This document shows positions 33,175 to 40,962 of a stretch of 64,000 bases of DNA, in pieces. Source of the DNA: Chitinophaga niabensis (GTDB lineage Bacteria > Bacteroidota > Bacteroidia > Chitinophagales > Chitinophagaceae). Position 1 is the stretch's first letter. Every line of letters starts with the position of its first letter. Where the stretch lies: assembly GCF_900129465.1 (NCBI RefSeq), contig NZ_FSRA01000001.1, positions 1 through 64,000 on the forward strand, written 5' to 3'. Below the pieces are notes generated by a model. That model saw only the letters and a program-made list of their open reading frames with translations. It made no database searches and had not been told where the DNA came from. The position numbers and the translations under genes were made by a program.

Positions 33175-34728
33175 ATGAAAAAGATATTAATACCCGTTTT
33201 TATATTCCTGTTCTTCTGTTCCTGTGATAAGTTCCTGGTAGAAAATCCGCGGACCTCATTAAGTACATCAGAATTCTTCAAAACAGAATCAGATTTCAAC
33301 CTGGCCGTAAATGGCGCTTATGCAGCACTCAGGGGGATGTACGGTTCAAGAAGTGCATGGACGATGGGGGAGATGAGATCGGATAATACGCATTACGATT
33401 ACAAACCTTCTGATGCGGCGCTGGCTATAACGCAAAGGAATGATGTGGCCAATTTTATGAACGATCAGTTCAGCGCGCAAACCAGCGATAAATGGAATAC
33501 GGCCTATGTAACCATTTCCCGGGCAAATGCAATTATTGATCAGATCGCCGCCGCCAAATTCTCAGATTCCAGTAAGAACGCCATCGAGGGGCAGGCAAAA
33601 TTCATGCGTGCATTATCTTATTTTGAATTAGTACGATTCTATGGAGATGTTCCGCTTTATCTGCATGTGGTGAACAGTACGGCAGATGTAACAAAGGCCA
33701 GAACATCCAAACAAGAGGTGTACGACCAGATCATTGCAGATGCCAGGGATGCTTCGGATAAGCTCAGGGTCCCTGTTTTTCCACAAACAGGCCGTGCTAC
33801 AAAAGGTTCAGCACTTACCTTGTTAGCGGATGTGTATATCACCCTCAAAAGATTTGCAGATGCTGAACCCTTACTAAAACAGGTAACGCAGCTCAATTAC
33901 CAGCTGATGCCCAATTATGCGGATGCTTTTGATCCTGCTAAGAAAATCAATATTGAATCAATTTTTGAGATACAATACAACGCCAGTCTTGCCGTACCAC
34001 AGGCCAGCGAATTCATCTACAATTTCATTCCCCGGATGAGCAATTCAACCGGTATCACCGGTCTTAACCAGAATACAATCACTGACCTGGGTGGCTTCAA
34101 TACACCTACGCAGGACCTTATCAGTACTTATGAAGCCGGTGATAAAAGGCTGGATGCCTCCATTGCCATTGCAGAAGGAAGCTTTAATGCCAGTAATGAT
34201 TTTGTACCTTCCGTGAATACAGCCGGCGGCGCCGTAAAAAGCATTGTGGGTTACACAGCTCCCGCCGGAAAAGTAGGGCGGCCTTTTCCCAGGAAATACC
34301 TGCATACGCATACACAACCAAGGCAAACAAACGATAACTGGCCTGTTTACCGCTATGCAGAGGTATTACTGATGCTGGCAGAATGTTTGAATGAATTGAA
34401 CAGATCTGCGGAAGCACTGCCTTATCTGAAACAGGTAAGGGAGCGTGCCGGTCTTGCCGCTTCTTCTGAAACAAACCAGGTAGCCCTGCGGGCCATCATT
34501 TTACATGAACGCCGCGTAGAACTGGCTTTTGAAAATAAACGCTGGCTGGACCTTGTAAGAACTGGTAATGCGGTATCCGTGATGAAGGCTTATGGTATTG
34601 CCATAAAAGCCCTCTATACCTACCTTCCCGCTAATTCTTATAATGTGGATGAGAACAGCCTGCTGTTCCCTATACCGTATGCTGAAATGCAATTAAACCC
34701 ATTGTTAACGCAAAACAAAGGGTATTAA
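33175..34728 (+). CDS. SusD/RagB nutrient-binding outer membrane lipoprotein
   Basis: 517 residues with a lipoprotein signal (KKILIPVFIFLFFCSC, acylated Cys in the lipobox) and SusD features: DKFLVENPRTSLSTSEFFKTESDFNLAVNGAYAALR, the AEARFLRA-type helix FMRALSYFELVRFYGDVPL, and C-terminal RYAEVLLMLAECLNEL and IILHERRVELAFENKRWLDLVRTG. It forms the lid over the SusC barrel encoded 27 bases upstream and binds the oligomeric substrate. Ligand unknown. Confidence 0.96.
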   Translation: MKKILIPVFIFLFFCSCDKFLVENPRTSLSTSEFFKTESDFNLAVNGAYAALRGMYGSRSAWTMGEMRSDNTHYDYKPSDAALAITQRNDVANFMNDQFSAQTSDKWNTAYVTISRANAIIDQIAAAKFSDSSKNAIEGQAKFMRALSYFELVRFYGDVPLYLHVVNSTADVTKARTSKQEVYDQIIADARDASDKLRVPVFPQTGRATKGSALTLLADVYITLKRFADAEPLLKQVTQLNYQLMPNYADAFDPAKKINIESIFEIQYNASLAVPQASEFIYNFIPRMSNSTGITGLNQNTITDLGGFNTPTQDLISTYEAGDKRLDASIAIAEGSFNASNDFVPSVNTAGGAVKSIVGYTAPAGKVGRPFPRKYLHTHTQPRQTNDNWPVYRYAEVLLMLAECLNELNRSAEALPYLKQVRERAGLAASSETNQVALRAIILHERRVELAFENKRWLDLVRTGNAVSVMKAYGIAIKALYTYLPANSYNVDENSLLFPIPYAEMQLNPLLTQNKGY

Positions 34729-34730
34729 CG

Positions 34731-35744
34731 ATGAAAAGATCAGCGTTACTATTACTCGTAGTATTTGCTTACTGCGGTAAGAAAGATACGCCCTCCGCCC
34801 CGCCTCCTGTTGATGAAAAAATTGAACCGGAAGGTATGATCGTAGCAACAAACGATGCATCTAAAAGACTGGAAGTATTTGATGCCGCTGTGACCGACTG
34901 GAATAGCAGCAGTGCCATGACATGGTCGTGGAGGCCACTGGTAAGCCTGGGATTCACTACAGCAGAAGTAAATGCCTTTGGTGGCGGAACGGATGCAAAG
35001 CTCCGGAATATAGGAAATGATGCTTTTCTTGCTATAACAGATAACCGCATGGCAATCCTTATTTCTTATCCTGCAGGAGAAAAGAAATGGTCGCAGATCA
35101 TAGATGGCAACCTGCATTCAGTGGAATTACTGCCCAACGGCAACCTGGCAGTTGCAGCATCCGACGCTAACTGGATCAGGGTATATGCCACGTCGCAGGG
35201 ACCCGCTGCTACACGGTTTGCATCATTTTACCTCGTGGCGGCGCATGCCGTATTATGGGACCCTGCTTTGAACCTCTTATGGGTGACAGGCCAGGTACCG
35301 GGAGGCCCGCATGTACTCACAGCGCTTACGGTAAGTGGTACAGCAGCAGAACCGGTTATCGCGGAAGACCTTTCCAGGAGAAGTGAATTGCCCAGCCTCT
35401 GGGGCCATGATGTATCCCCTTACTACGGAGATGCTAATAAATTATGGGTGAGTACCAATGGGGGCACTTATGTGTATGATAAGCAGTCTAAACGATTTTC
35501 CGGAGCCCCGGGCGGTTCCAACCGGACGTTTGTAAAAGCTGTCAGCAACCTGCCATCCGGCCTCATTATCCAAACACAACCGGATGCCAATAAATCCCCA
35601 AGGCCCGCAGCTTCCTGCAGCCTGAACGATTGGAGCACCAGCACGGTGGACATTTATTCTCCGAAAGGTACCTTACAGGAAAGCAGGATCATTGCAGGCG
35701 CCTGTTTCTATAAAGCAAAAGTGCTCAGCAATAAGTATCAATAA
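34731..35744 (+). CDS. DUF6528-like lipoprotein, beta-propeller
   Basis: 337 residues starting MKRSALLLLVVFAYCGKK, a lipoprotein-like signal with Cys at 15. The mature part has regularly spaced blade-like repeats (EGMIVATNDASKRLEVFD, FLAITDNRMAILISYPAGEKKW, VELLPNGNLAVAASDANWIRVY, HAVLWDPALNLLWVTG), the layout of DUF6528. It begins 2 bases after SusD, so it is the last gene of the sigma/FecR/SusCD operon and probably a surface carbohydrate-binding protein (inference). There is no glycosidase in the operon. Confidence 0.8.
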   Translation: MKRSALLLLVVFAYCGKKDTPSAPPPVDEKIEPEGMIVATNDASKRLEVFDAAVTDWNSSSAMTWSWRPLVSLGFTTAEVNAFGGGTDAKLRNIGNDAFLAITDNRMAILISYPAGEKKWSQIIDGNLHSVELLPNGNLAVAASDANWIRVYATSQGPAATRFASFYLVAAHAVLWDPALNLLWVTGQVPGGPHVLTALTVSGTAAEPVIAEDLSRRSELPSLWGHDVSPYYGDANKLWVSTNGGTYVYDKQSKRFSGAPGGSNRTFVKAVSNLPSGLIIQTQPDANKSPRPAASCSLNDWSTSTVDIYSPKGTLQESRIIAGACFYKAKVLSNKYQ

Positions 35745-35753
35745 AAATAACGG

Positions 35754-35781
35754 CAGGGTGTATCACATCTGATGCACCCTG
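35754..35781. terminator. Bidirectional terminator between convergent genes
   Basis: CAGGGTGTATCA (35754-35765) pairs with TGATGCACCCTG (35770-35781) with one G-U, over CATC. It separates the lipoprotein gene (ends 35744) from the convergent GlxA-type gene, and overlaps the last codons and stop of the latter (TGA at 35763-35765 on the minus strand). Confidence 0.65.
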
Positions 35782-36740
35782 TTATACTTACTCCGGTATT
35801 CTTTAGGCAGCAGTCCGGTTACCATTTTGAAAGAAGTTCTGAAAGTTTTGGTATCAGAATAACCCACTTCATACATGATGTCCGTGATCTTTTTACTGCT
35901 CATTTCCAGGTGTTTTTTAGCCGCTTCAATTTTCACCCTTTGCGTGTATTCATTGAGCGTATTGGCGGTTGCTTTTTTAAATCTCCTTTCAAGGCTTCTC
36001 TTTCCAACCGCCAGCATACCTGCCAGCTGGTCTACTGTTATTTTCTGCTGGAAATTATTCTCTATATAGATCTGTGCCTGTTTTACGGGCTCATCGTTGT
36101 GATCTTTCTGCCCCTGGAAAATGCTGAATATGGATTGGGTATGGCGGTCTGCATCCACCTGGAAGAATTTCGCACAATAGATGGCTGTATCTTTTCCGGC
36201 ATATTTTTCAACCAGGTATACGATCAGGTTAAGGAATGAAATACCACCGCTGCTGGAATAGATGCCCGCTTCATCTATAATGATCTTATCTACTACCAGG
36301 TTTACGTCGGGGTACATGCTCCTGAATTCATTGGCAGCTTTCCAGTGCGTTACACATTTCCTTCCGTTCAATAATCCTGTACCGGCGAGTAAGAAAGCGC
36401 CTACGCAAAGGCTGGCCAGCTCAGCTCCTTTAATGTATTGTTCCTTCATCCATTGGATCAGCTCATGGTTGTTTTTCACCTGTTCGGCCATATCGCCATA
36501 CACGGCCGGGATAATGATCAGGTCGCTTTGTTGTGCTTCTTTGATGGTGAAGTCCGTTTGGATGGTGAATAGCCCGTCATTTAATTGAATGGACTTTGAC
36601 ACGCCTACAAACTGGATCTTAAATATGGGAGCCTTCCCCTGGCTTACCAGGTAATCATTGATCTCCGTAAATACCTGGCGGGGAAATTCTATGTTGGATA
36701 ATGCCCCGCCAGCCGGAACAACTATGGATATTAGCTTCAT
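35763..36740 (-). CDS. GlxA family regulator (DJ-1/PfpI domain plus AraC helix-turn-helix)
   Basis: 325 residues. The N-terminal class I glutamine amidotransferase-like domain (~1-190) has the nucleophile-elbow cysteine in ELASLCVGAFLLAGTGLLNGRKCVTHW and the SSSGG patch. The C-terminal AraC domain (~225-320) reads KITVDQLAGMLAVGKRSLERRFKKATANTLNEYTQRVKIEAAKKHLEMSSKKITDIMYEVGYSDTKTFRTSFKMVTGLLPKEYR. Ligand and targets are not visible from the sequence. It may share regulation with the VOC gene, which lies upstream of it on the same strand. Confidence 0.92.
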   Translation of the reverse strand: MKLISIVVPAGGALSNIEFPRQVFTEINDYLVSQGKAPIFKIQFVGVSKSIQLNDGLFTIQTDFTIKEAQQSDLIIIPAVYGDMAEQVKNNHELIQWMKEQYIKGAELASLCVGAFLLAGTGLLNGRKCVTHWKAANEFRSMYPDVNLVVDKIIIDEAGIYSSSGGISFLNLIVYLVEKYAGKDTAIYCAKFFQVDADRHTQSIFSIFQGQKDHNDEPVKQAQIYIENNFQQKITVDQLAGMLAVGKRSLERRFKKATANTLNEYTQRVKIEAAKKHLEMSSKKITDIMYEVGYSDTKTFRTSFKMVTGLLPKEYRSKYNRVHQM

Positions 36741-36798
36741 TCACTAAAAATACAAAATTGCCCAATACCCTTGGTTGTTGTTGGTAGGTTGGAAACGG

Positions 36799-37209
36799 TT
36801 ATTCACCGGCATGAACCGCCACTTTGTTCCCTTCCGTATCAATGAATACAGAAATATAACCAGCGGGGATCTCAGTTCTGGGAAGTATCACTTTCCCACC
36901 TGCGGCTTCGATCTTATCGATCACGGTCTGAATAACAGGATAGGCGTTCAGGTAAACAGTAGTGCCTTCTGCTGAAGGCTTGTGGCGGGCAGATTTTACA
37001 AGCGCACCGGATACCCTGCCTGAAGAAGCCTGGATCACACCTGGAATGGCAGGGAAAAAGGTCAGCTCTTCACCTGTTTCCGGAAATGCCTGTGTTCTCA
37101 TTTCAATGTCCAGGATCGTTTCATAGAATTTTTTTGCTCTCGCTGTGTCCAGCACAGGAATTTCGAACCATGTTATAACATTGGTTTCAGCACTTAATTT
37201 CTTTATCAT
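36799..37209 (-). CDS. VOC (glyoxalase/bleomycin-resistance) family protein
   Basis: 136 residues: VITWFEIPVLDTARAKKFYETILDIEMRTQAFPETGEELTFFPAIPGV, then TTVYLNAYPVIQTVIDKIEAAGGKVILPRTEIPAGYISVFIDTEGNKVAVH. Two beta-alpha-beta-beta-beta modules of the vicinal oxygen chelate fold. Metal ligands cannot be assigned safely. It follows the AraC gene by 9 bases, so the AraC protein and this enzyme are probably one transcription unit. Confidence 0.93.
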   Translation of the reverse strand: MIKKLSAETNVITWFEIPVLDTARAKKFYETILDIEMRTQAFPETGEELTFFPAIPGVIQASSGRVSGALVKSARHKPSAEGTTVYLNAYPVIQTVIDKIEAAGGKVILPRTEIPAGYISVFIDTEGNKVAVHAGE

Positions 37210-37218
37210 GATGTAAAA

Positions 37219-37974
37219 TTACTTCTTCGGGAGAGTGGATAATTGAATAAATCGGCCGTTTTTATTCTCGGCCAGTCTTTTTGGCGTAACCCCACCTGAA
37301 TACTTTTTTACATCCCTGATAAAATGTGCCTGATCTGCATAACCTTCTTCCGGATACAGCTGTTGTTCTTTAAGATGATCAAACGATGCCCTGTACCGGA
37401 GGATATTACTGTAAGCTTTTAATGAAAGACCGAACCTGCTCTTAAAATACCTGCTGATCTGCCGGTTGCTCCAATGCGTGGTCTGAGAGATAGTTTCCGC
37501 AGAAACATTACCGTGGGAAGCATACAGGATAGAAAATAGTTCCTGTTTTCTTGGATCAATATCTTTTTGAACGGCGGCCCCTATATGCAGCAATGCCTGT
37601 GTTACAAAATGATCGAAATCAAAATTATCTGTCAGCGGGATATCCCAGAGTGTACCGGGTAAAGTTTCTTCTTTGTCTACTAATGCGGCAATAGGATGTT
37701 TGAAAAGATAATCCACTGCCAGCAGTTTGAAACTGATCCCGATTGATAAGCTGTGAGCAGGTACAATAACCGGCATTTCTTTTGTCCATAATCCGGAGAA
37801 GAGAACTTTATAGGGTTGATGAGAAAGTGCATGAAATATTACATCAAAATATCCATCAGGAAGAATGGAGTATGCCTGGTCGGTATCTGTAGGATTTTGT
37901 ACAGACCAAAAGCATTGAATGATATCTTCCAGTGGTTTACCGGGAAGTGCATTCCTATAGATGTAACGGGCCAT
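37219..37974 (-). CDS. AraC family transcriptional regulator
   Basis: 251 residues. N-terminal sensor-like part (IQCFWSVQNPTDTDQAYSILPDGYFDVIFH) resembles DUF6597, and the C-terminal AraC domain shows TTHWSNRQISRYFKSRFGLSLKAYSNILRYRASFDHL and YADQAHFIRDVKKYSGGVTPKRL. The second helix-turn-helix is complete. It heads the AraC-VOC pair. Divergently oriented DNA upstream lacks a gene before 38033. Confidence 0.9.
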   Translation of the reverse strand: MARYIYRNALPGKPLEDIIQCFWSVQNPTDTDQAYSILPDGYFDVIFHALSHQPYKVLFSGLWTKEMPVIVPAHSLSIGISFKLLAVDYLFKHPIAALVDKEETLPGTLWDIPLTDNFDFDHFVTQALLHIGAAVQKDIDPRKQELFSILYASHGNVSAETISQTTHWSNRQISRYFKSRFGLSLKAYSNILRYRASFDHLKEQQLYPEEGYADQAHFIRDVKKYSGGVTPKRLAENKNGRFIQLSTLPKK

Positions 37975-38032
37975 GGTTGCAAATATCGATGAAATTCAGC
38001 CTTTGACCAAGCCTGCGTACTTTACATTCCTC

Positions 38033-39469
38033 CTATGGTCTCACCTTCCTGCCAGACATCTGCTGACCATTTTGAGAAAGCTGCAGCCTGTTCACCTGCC
38101 CGGCTTTATCCAACTCAAATTGAAATGTAAGGTCCTCATCTTTCAAAAAGAACCTATGTTGCCCGATAGCTCTCAATACTCTTTTTCCGCCATTTTTTGG
38201 TCGTCCCGTCAACTGTCCGTTCTCCACTGATATCTCTACTATTGACTGGTCTTCCAATTCATATGTGCCCGTGTATACCTGCAAATGTGATATGCCTGTT
38301 TGCGGATTTGATTGCCGGAAAGCGGTTTTGATCAAAGTATTCGGCTGAAGGTAGATGTAGCTGTTTTGATAATCAATGATCGTATTAAACCGTTTCAGCA
38401 CTTCATTCCCGATAAGGCTGAATGGAATATTTTCCGCACGGGAGGGAAGTTCAAGGTGGGTAGGGATGCCGGTTAAAGTATGCTCTCCGATCTGCAGGGA
38501 GGGTAACAGGGATAGCACATTTCTGATAGTATTAGGTCCTGCACCTTTAGCCATTCCATCCCCGATCTTTTCCAATGCAGCGTACAGATCATGCTGTATG
38601 GAAAATTCATCGTCCAGGCTCAGGCATCCGGCATTGCCGGTATCAAAGCAGAACCAATCTGTGATATGATCATTTAAAGTGACTTTAATATAGGGTAGCC
38701 GCCCCCTCATCTGCATATCCAGTTGGGTATAACCTGAAGGTACGGGAAATGCAGTGCCATGGATCACCATGAATTGCTGATCGTAATTGATCTCCACGAT
38801 CTTGTTCTCGAATACTTTGAACCCGATAACGCCGGATGAACTTTCCCGTTCATTATATGATACGGTTACATTATCCCATTTCATACCGGCGATGGATAGC
38901 TGATTATGGCTGCTGGTAGAATCCGTATAAGTACCGCCATATCCAAGCGCTTTATAGACACCGTCAAATGAGAGGTTTACCTTATTCCTGGCAGATGAGG
39001 AAAGTATAACACCATAGGCCCCTGTATCAAACAGGAGGTCCAGTGCTTCGGAATTGTTGATGTGCCCGGTAAGATGTATCCTGTTATCTGCTCCAAGCTT
39101 AAAAGGGATAGTATCCTGTGAGGGAGTATATTTCACCGGGGCTGGCCAGCAGATCTGGGTGTAACAGGAATCTTTGCCGTTTAACAGGATGATAAAATCA
39201 TAAGTATTACCTGGTTTTACCTGGAAGGATATAGAATCGATATCGGTGTAGAAGGTCATTTTTCTTTCTCTCTTAGGACCGATAGGATAAAAGCGGTCCG
39301 GCCTGATGGAAGGAGAGAGGTCCCATATTCCTTTCCGGAAGAGATCACCGTCTTTAATGTTTACGCTGGTGGAGGTAGCTTTAATAATGGGCAACTGTGC
39401 CATCAGCGAATGGCTGAGCAGGAGCAAAAGAATGCCTGCCCATGTAGGGTTGAGTGTAAAAGCAGTCAT
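38033..39469 (-). CDS. Secreted retropepsin-like aspartic protease
   Basis: 478 residues with a signal peptide (MTAFTLNPTWAGILLLLLSHSLMA). Two aspartic-protease motifs are visible: LLFDTGAYGVILSS and WFCFDTGNAGCLSL, each with a following hydrophobic-hydrophobic-G region (FSLIGNEVLKRF for the second). Both sides of a bilobed aspartyl protease are thus present in one chain, as in the Bacteroidota clan AA family. The C-terminal ~85 residues (YTGTYELEDQSIVEISVENGQLTGRP) look like DUF3471. It is last in the operon with sigma, anti-sigma and a membrane protein; the substrate is unknown. Confidence 0.85.
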   Translation of the reverse strand: MTAFTLNPTWAGILLLLLSHSLMAQLPIIKATSTSVNIKDGDLFRKGIWDLSPSIRPDRFYPIGPKRERKMTFYTDIDSISFQVKPGNTYDFIILLNGKDSCYTQICWPAPVKYTPSQDTIPFKLGADNRIHLTGHINNSEALDLLFDTGAYGVILSSSARNKVNLSFDGVYKALGYGGTYTDSTSSHNQLSIAGMKWDNVTVSYNERESSSGVIGFKVFENKIVEINYDQQFMVIHGTAFPVPSGYTQLDMQMRGRLPYIKVTLNDHITDWFCFDTGNAGCLSLDDEFSIQHDLYAALEKIGDGMAKGAGPNTIRNVLSLLPSLQIGEHTLTGIPTHLELPSRAENIPFSLIGNEVLKRFNTIIDYQNSYIYLQPNTLIKTAFRQSNPQTGISHLQVYTGTYELEDQSIVEISVENGQLTGRPKNGGKRVLRAIGQHRFFLKDEDLTFQFELDKAGQVNRLQLSQNGQQMSGRKVRP

Positions 39470-39480
39470 ATAGGAGGATT

Positions 39481-39894
39481 TTATTTTTTCAGGTAAAAGA
39501 AATAAACGAGATAACTAAGCGCGATGCAGAATGCCATGATAGCCATGGAATGAATGCCAATGGGAAGTGTATAATATACCAACGTTAATCCTATGCCTAT
39601 ACCGGCTAATAACAGGAAGCTCCTGAAAGCCTGTACTCTGTCATCTTTATCGTTTTGCTGAAAAAATTGTTCAGGGATACCTTTCTCGAGCATTTTGGAT
39701 TTAAGCCGGTGATCAAGATTTGTTTTGATAAGCTTAAGGATAAAAGAGGCAATGAGGTACATTGCCAGTAAAGTTGCCGGCAGTGTAACGAATTGCTGGG
39801 ATACATAACTGTTATCCGGAAGGCGGTAGTAATCCTGCCCATGAACAAGGATAGGCAAAAGTGTTACGGCAAATATGGAAAGTATCTTTTTCAT
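39481..39894 (-). CDS. DUF6249-like membrane protein
   Basis: 137 residues with a signal-like N-terminus (MKKILSIFAVTLLPILVHG) and three further hydrophobic segments (about 36-58, 92-108, 113-134). The LKSKMLEKGIPEQFFQQN stretch between spans resembles the DUF6249 loop. It lies between anti-sigma and protease genes; role unknown. Confidence 0.7.
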   Translation of the reverse strand: MKKILSIFAVTLLPILVHGQDYYRLPDNSYVSQQFVTLPATLLAMYLIASFILKLIKTNLDHRLKSKMLEKGIPEQFFQQNDKDDRVQAFRSFLLLAGIGIGLTLVYYTLPIGIHSMAIMAFCIALSYLVYFFYLKK

Positions 39895-39916
39895 CTTTAT
39901 AATGTTTGAGTAGAGT

Positions 39917-40348
39917 TTAATATCGGTCCAGCTGCATCATTTTCTGCTGGTAACCTTTATACATATCGGCCAGCAGGAATAAGGCCACTGCGCCTGTGGA
40001 AATAATAATAAAATAAAGCAGGAGGGGAGGAATGCCGGAAAACAAATGGGCTATATCGTTCCGGAAAAAATAAGATCCTCCTGCGCAAAGGATACTAAGT
40101 AAAATAGTTAAAACAGGGACCGGCTTTCGCGTTCTTTCAGGCACCTGTATTTTTTCCAGTACCAGCTCGCTCAGTTCAAAGTCAAAAACCGCGTCCGGCT
40201 GTGCCCTGATCCCGGCAAACAGGATCTCGTATGCAGCCGCTGCTTCTTTACAGGTATCGCAGCTTTGCATATGTGCTATGATCTGCGTACTGCATGCATT
40301 CCTGTCCAGCACATATTCCTGTATCTCTGTATCTGTCAGGTGTATCAT
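39917..40348 (-). CDS. Zinc-finger anti-sigma factor, single-span
   Basis: 143 residues. The N-terminal ~45 residues carry the anti-sigma zinc motif IIAHMQSCDTCKEAAAAYE (HxxxCxxC). Two hydrophobic segments follow (about residues 75-92 and 104-125), so the protein can sit in the membrane. Its ATG overlaps the TGA of the sigma gene (ATGA), typical of sigma/anti-sigma pairs. The zinc-binding domain would hold the sigma factor at the membrane. Confidence 0.8.
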   Translation of the reverse strand: MIHLTDTEIQEYVLDRNACSTQIIAHMQSCDTCKEAAAAYEILFAGIRAQPDAVFDFELSELVLEKIQVPERTRKPVPVLTILLSILCAGGSYFFRNDIAHLFSGIPPLLLYFIIISTGAVALFLLADMYKGYQQKMMQLDRY

Positions 40349-40884
40349 AAGTCTTCTTTTTTATAGTGAAACGTCAGGTATTCTCTCAACGCTTTCCTGG
40401 CCCTGAATAAATAATTCTTTACTGTTCCATCCGGCAATCCTGTTATCTGGCCTATTTCTTCATAGCTCAGTTCCTCCTGGTGGTATAAAGTGATCAGGGT
40501 CTTATAAACCGGCGATAACTGATCGATGGCGGTATTTAAAATGAGCGTAACATCTTTTGAAAAAATAAACGTCTCACTTCCTTCCGGCATAACCTCCCCG
40601 GGCAGGAGCAGCTTTTTCTTCCTGAGATGATCCATGCAGGAATTATAACTGATCTGTGCTATCCAGGTGGACAGTTTGGACTGGTGCCTGAAATTAGGTA
40701 GCTGTTTATATACTTTTAAATAGATATCCTGTGCCAGGTCTTTCCTGTCTTCCGGGTCGCTGATCATCCTGCAAACAATCCCGGCTACCAGTTTCTCCGT
40801 ATTTTTGATGATAACGCCAAATGCCTGCGTGTCTCCACGTAATGCCATATTGACCAGGTGATTGTCTGCCGGATTCGGATTCAT
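40345..40884 (-). CDS. ECF RNA polymerase sigma factor
   Basis: 179 residues. Region 2: MISDPEDRKDLAQDIYLKVYKQLPNFRHQSKLSTWIAQISYNSCMDHLRKKK; region 4: PVYKTLITLYHQEELSYEEIGQITGLPDGTVKNYLFRARKALREYL. It differs from the FecR-linked sigma at 27849 and resembles SigW/SigE-type stress sigmas paired with zinc-finger anti-sigmas. The operon continues with anti-sigma, a membrane protein and an aspartic protease. Confidence 0.95.
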   Translation of the reverse strand: MNPNPADNHLVNMALRGDTQAFGVIIKNTEKLVAGIVCRMISDPEDRKDLAQDIYLKVYKQLPNFRHQSKLSTWIAQISYNSCMDHLRKKKLLLPGEVMPEGSETFIFSKDVTLILNTAIDQLSPVYKTLITLYHQEELSYEEIGQITGLPDGTVKNYLFRARKALREYLTFHYKKEDL

Positions 40885-40962
40885 TGCTTATTTGACGGAT
40901 GAGGGCTGGAAATGTTGCAATAAATCTAATTTAAAAGCAGGACCTTTTTACTATATTGGTAC

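Noticed and set aside
35772..36239. 155-residue plus-strand frame opposite the GlxA-type regulator
   Set aside because: Antisense to a clear AraC-type helix-turn-helix; no recognisable product.
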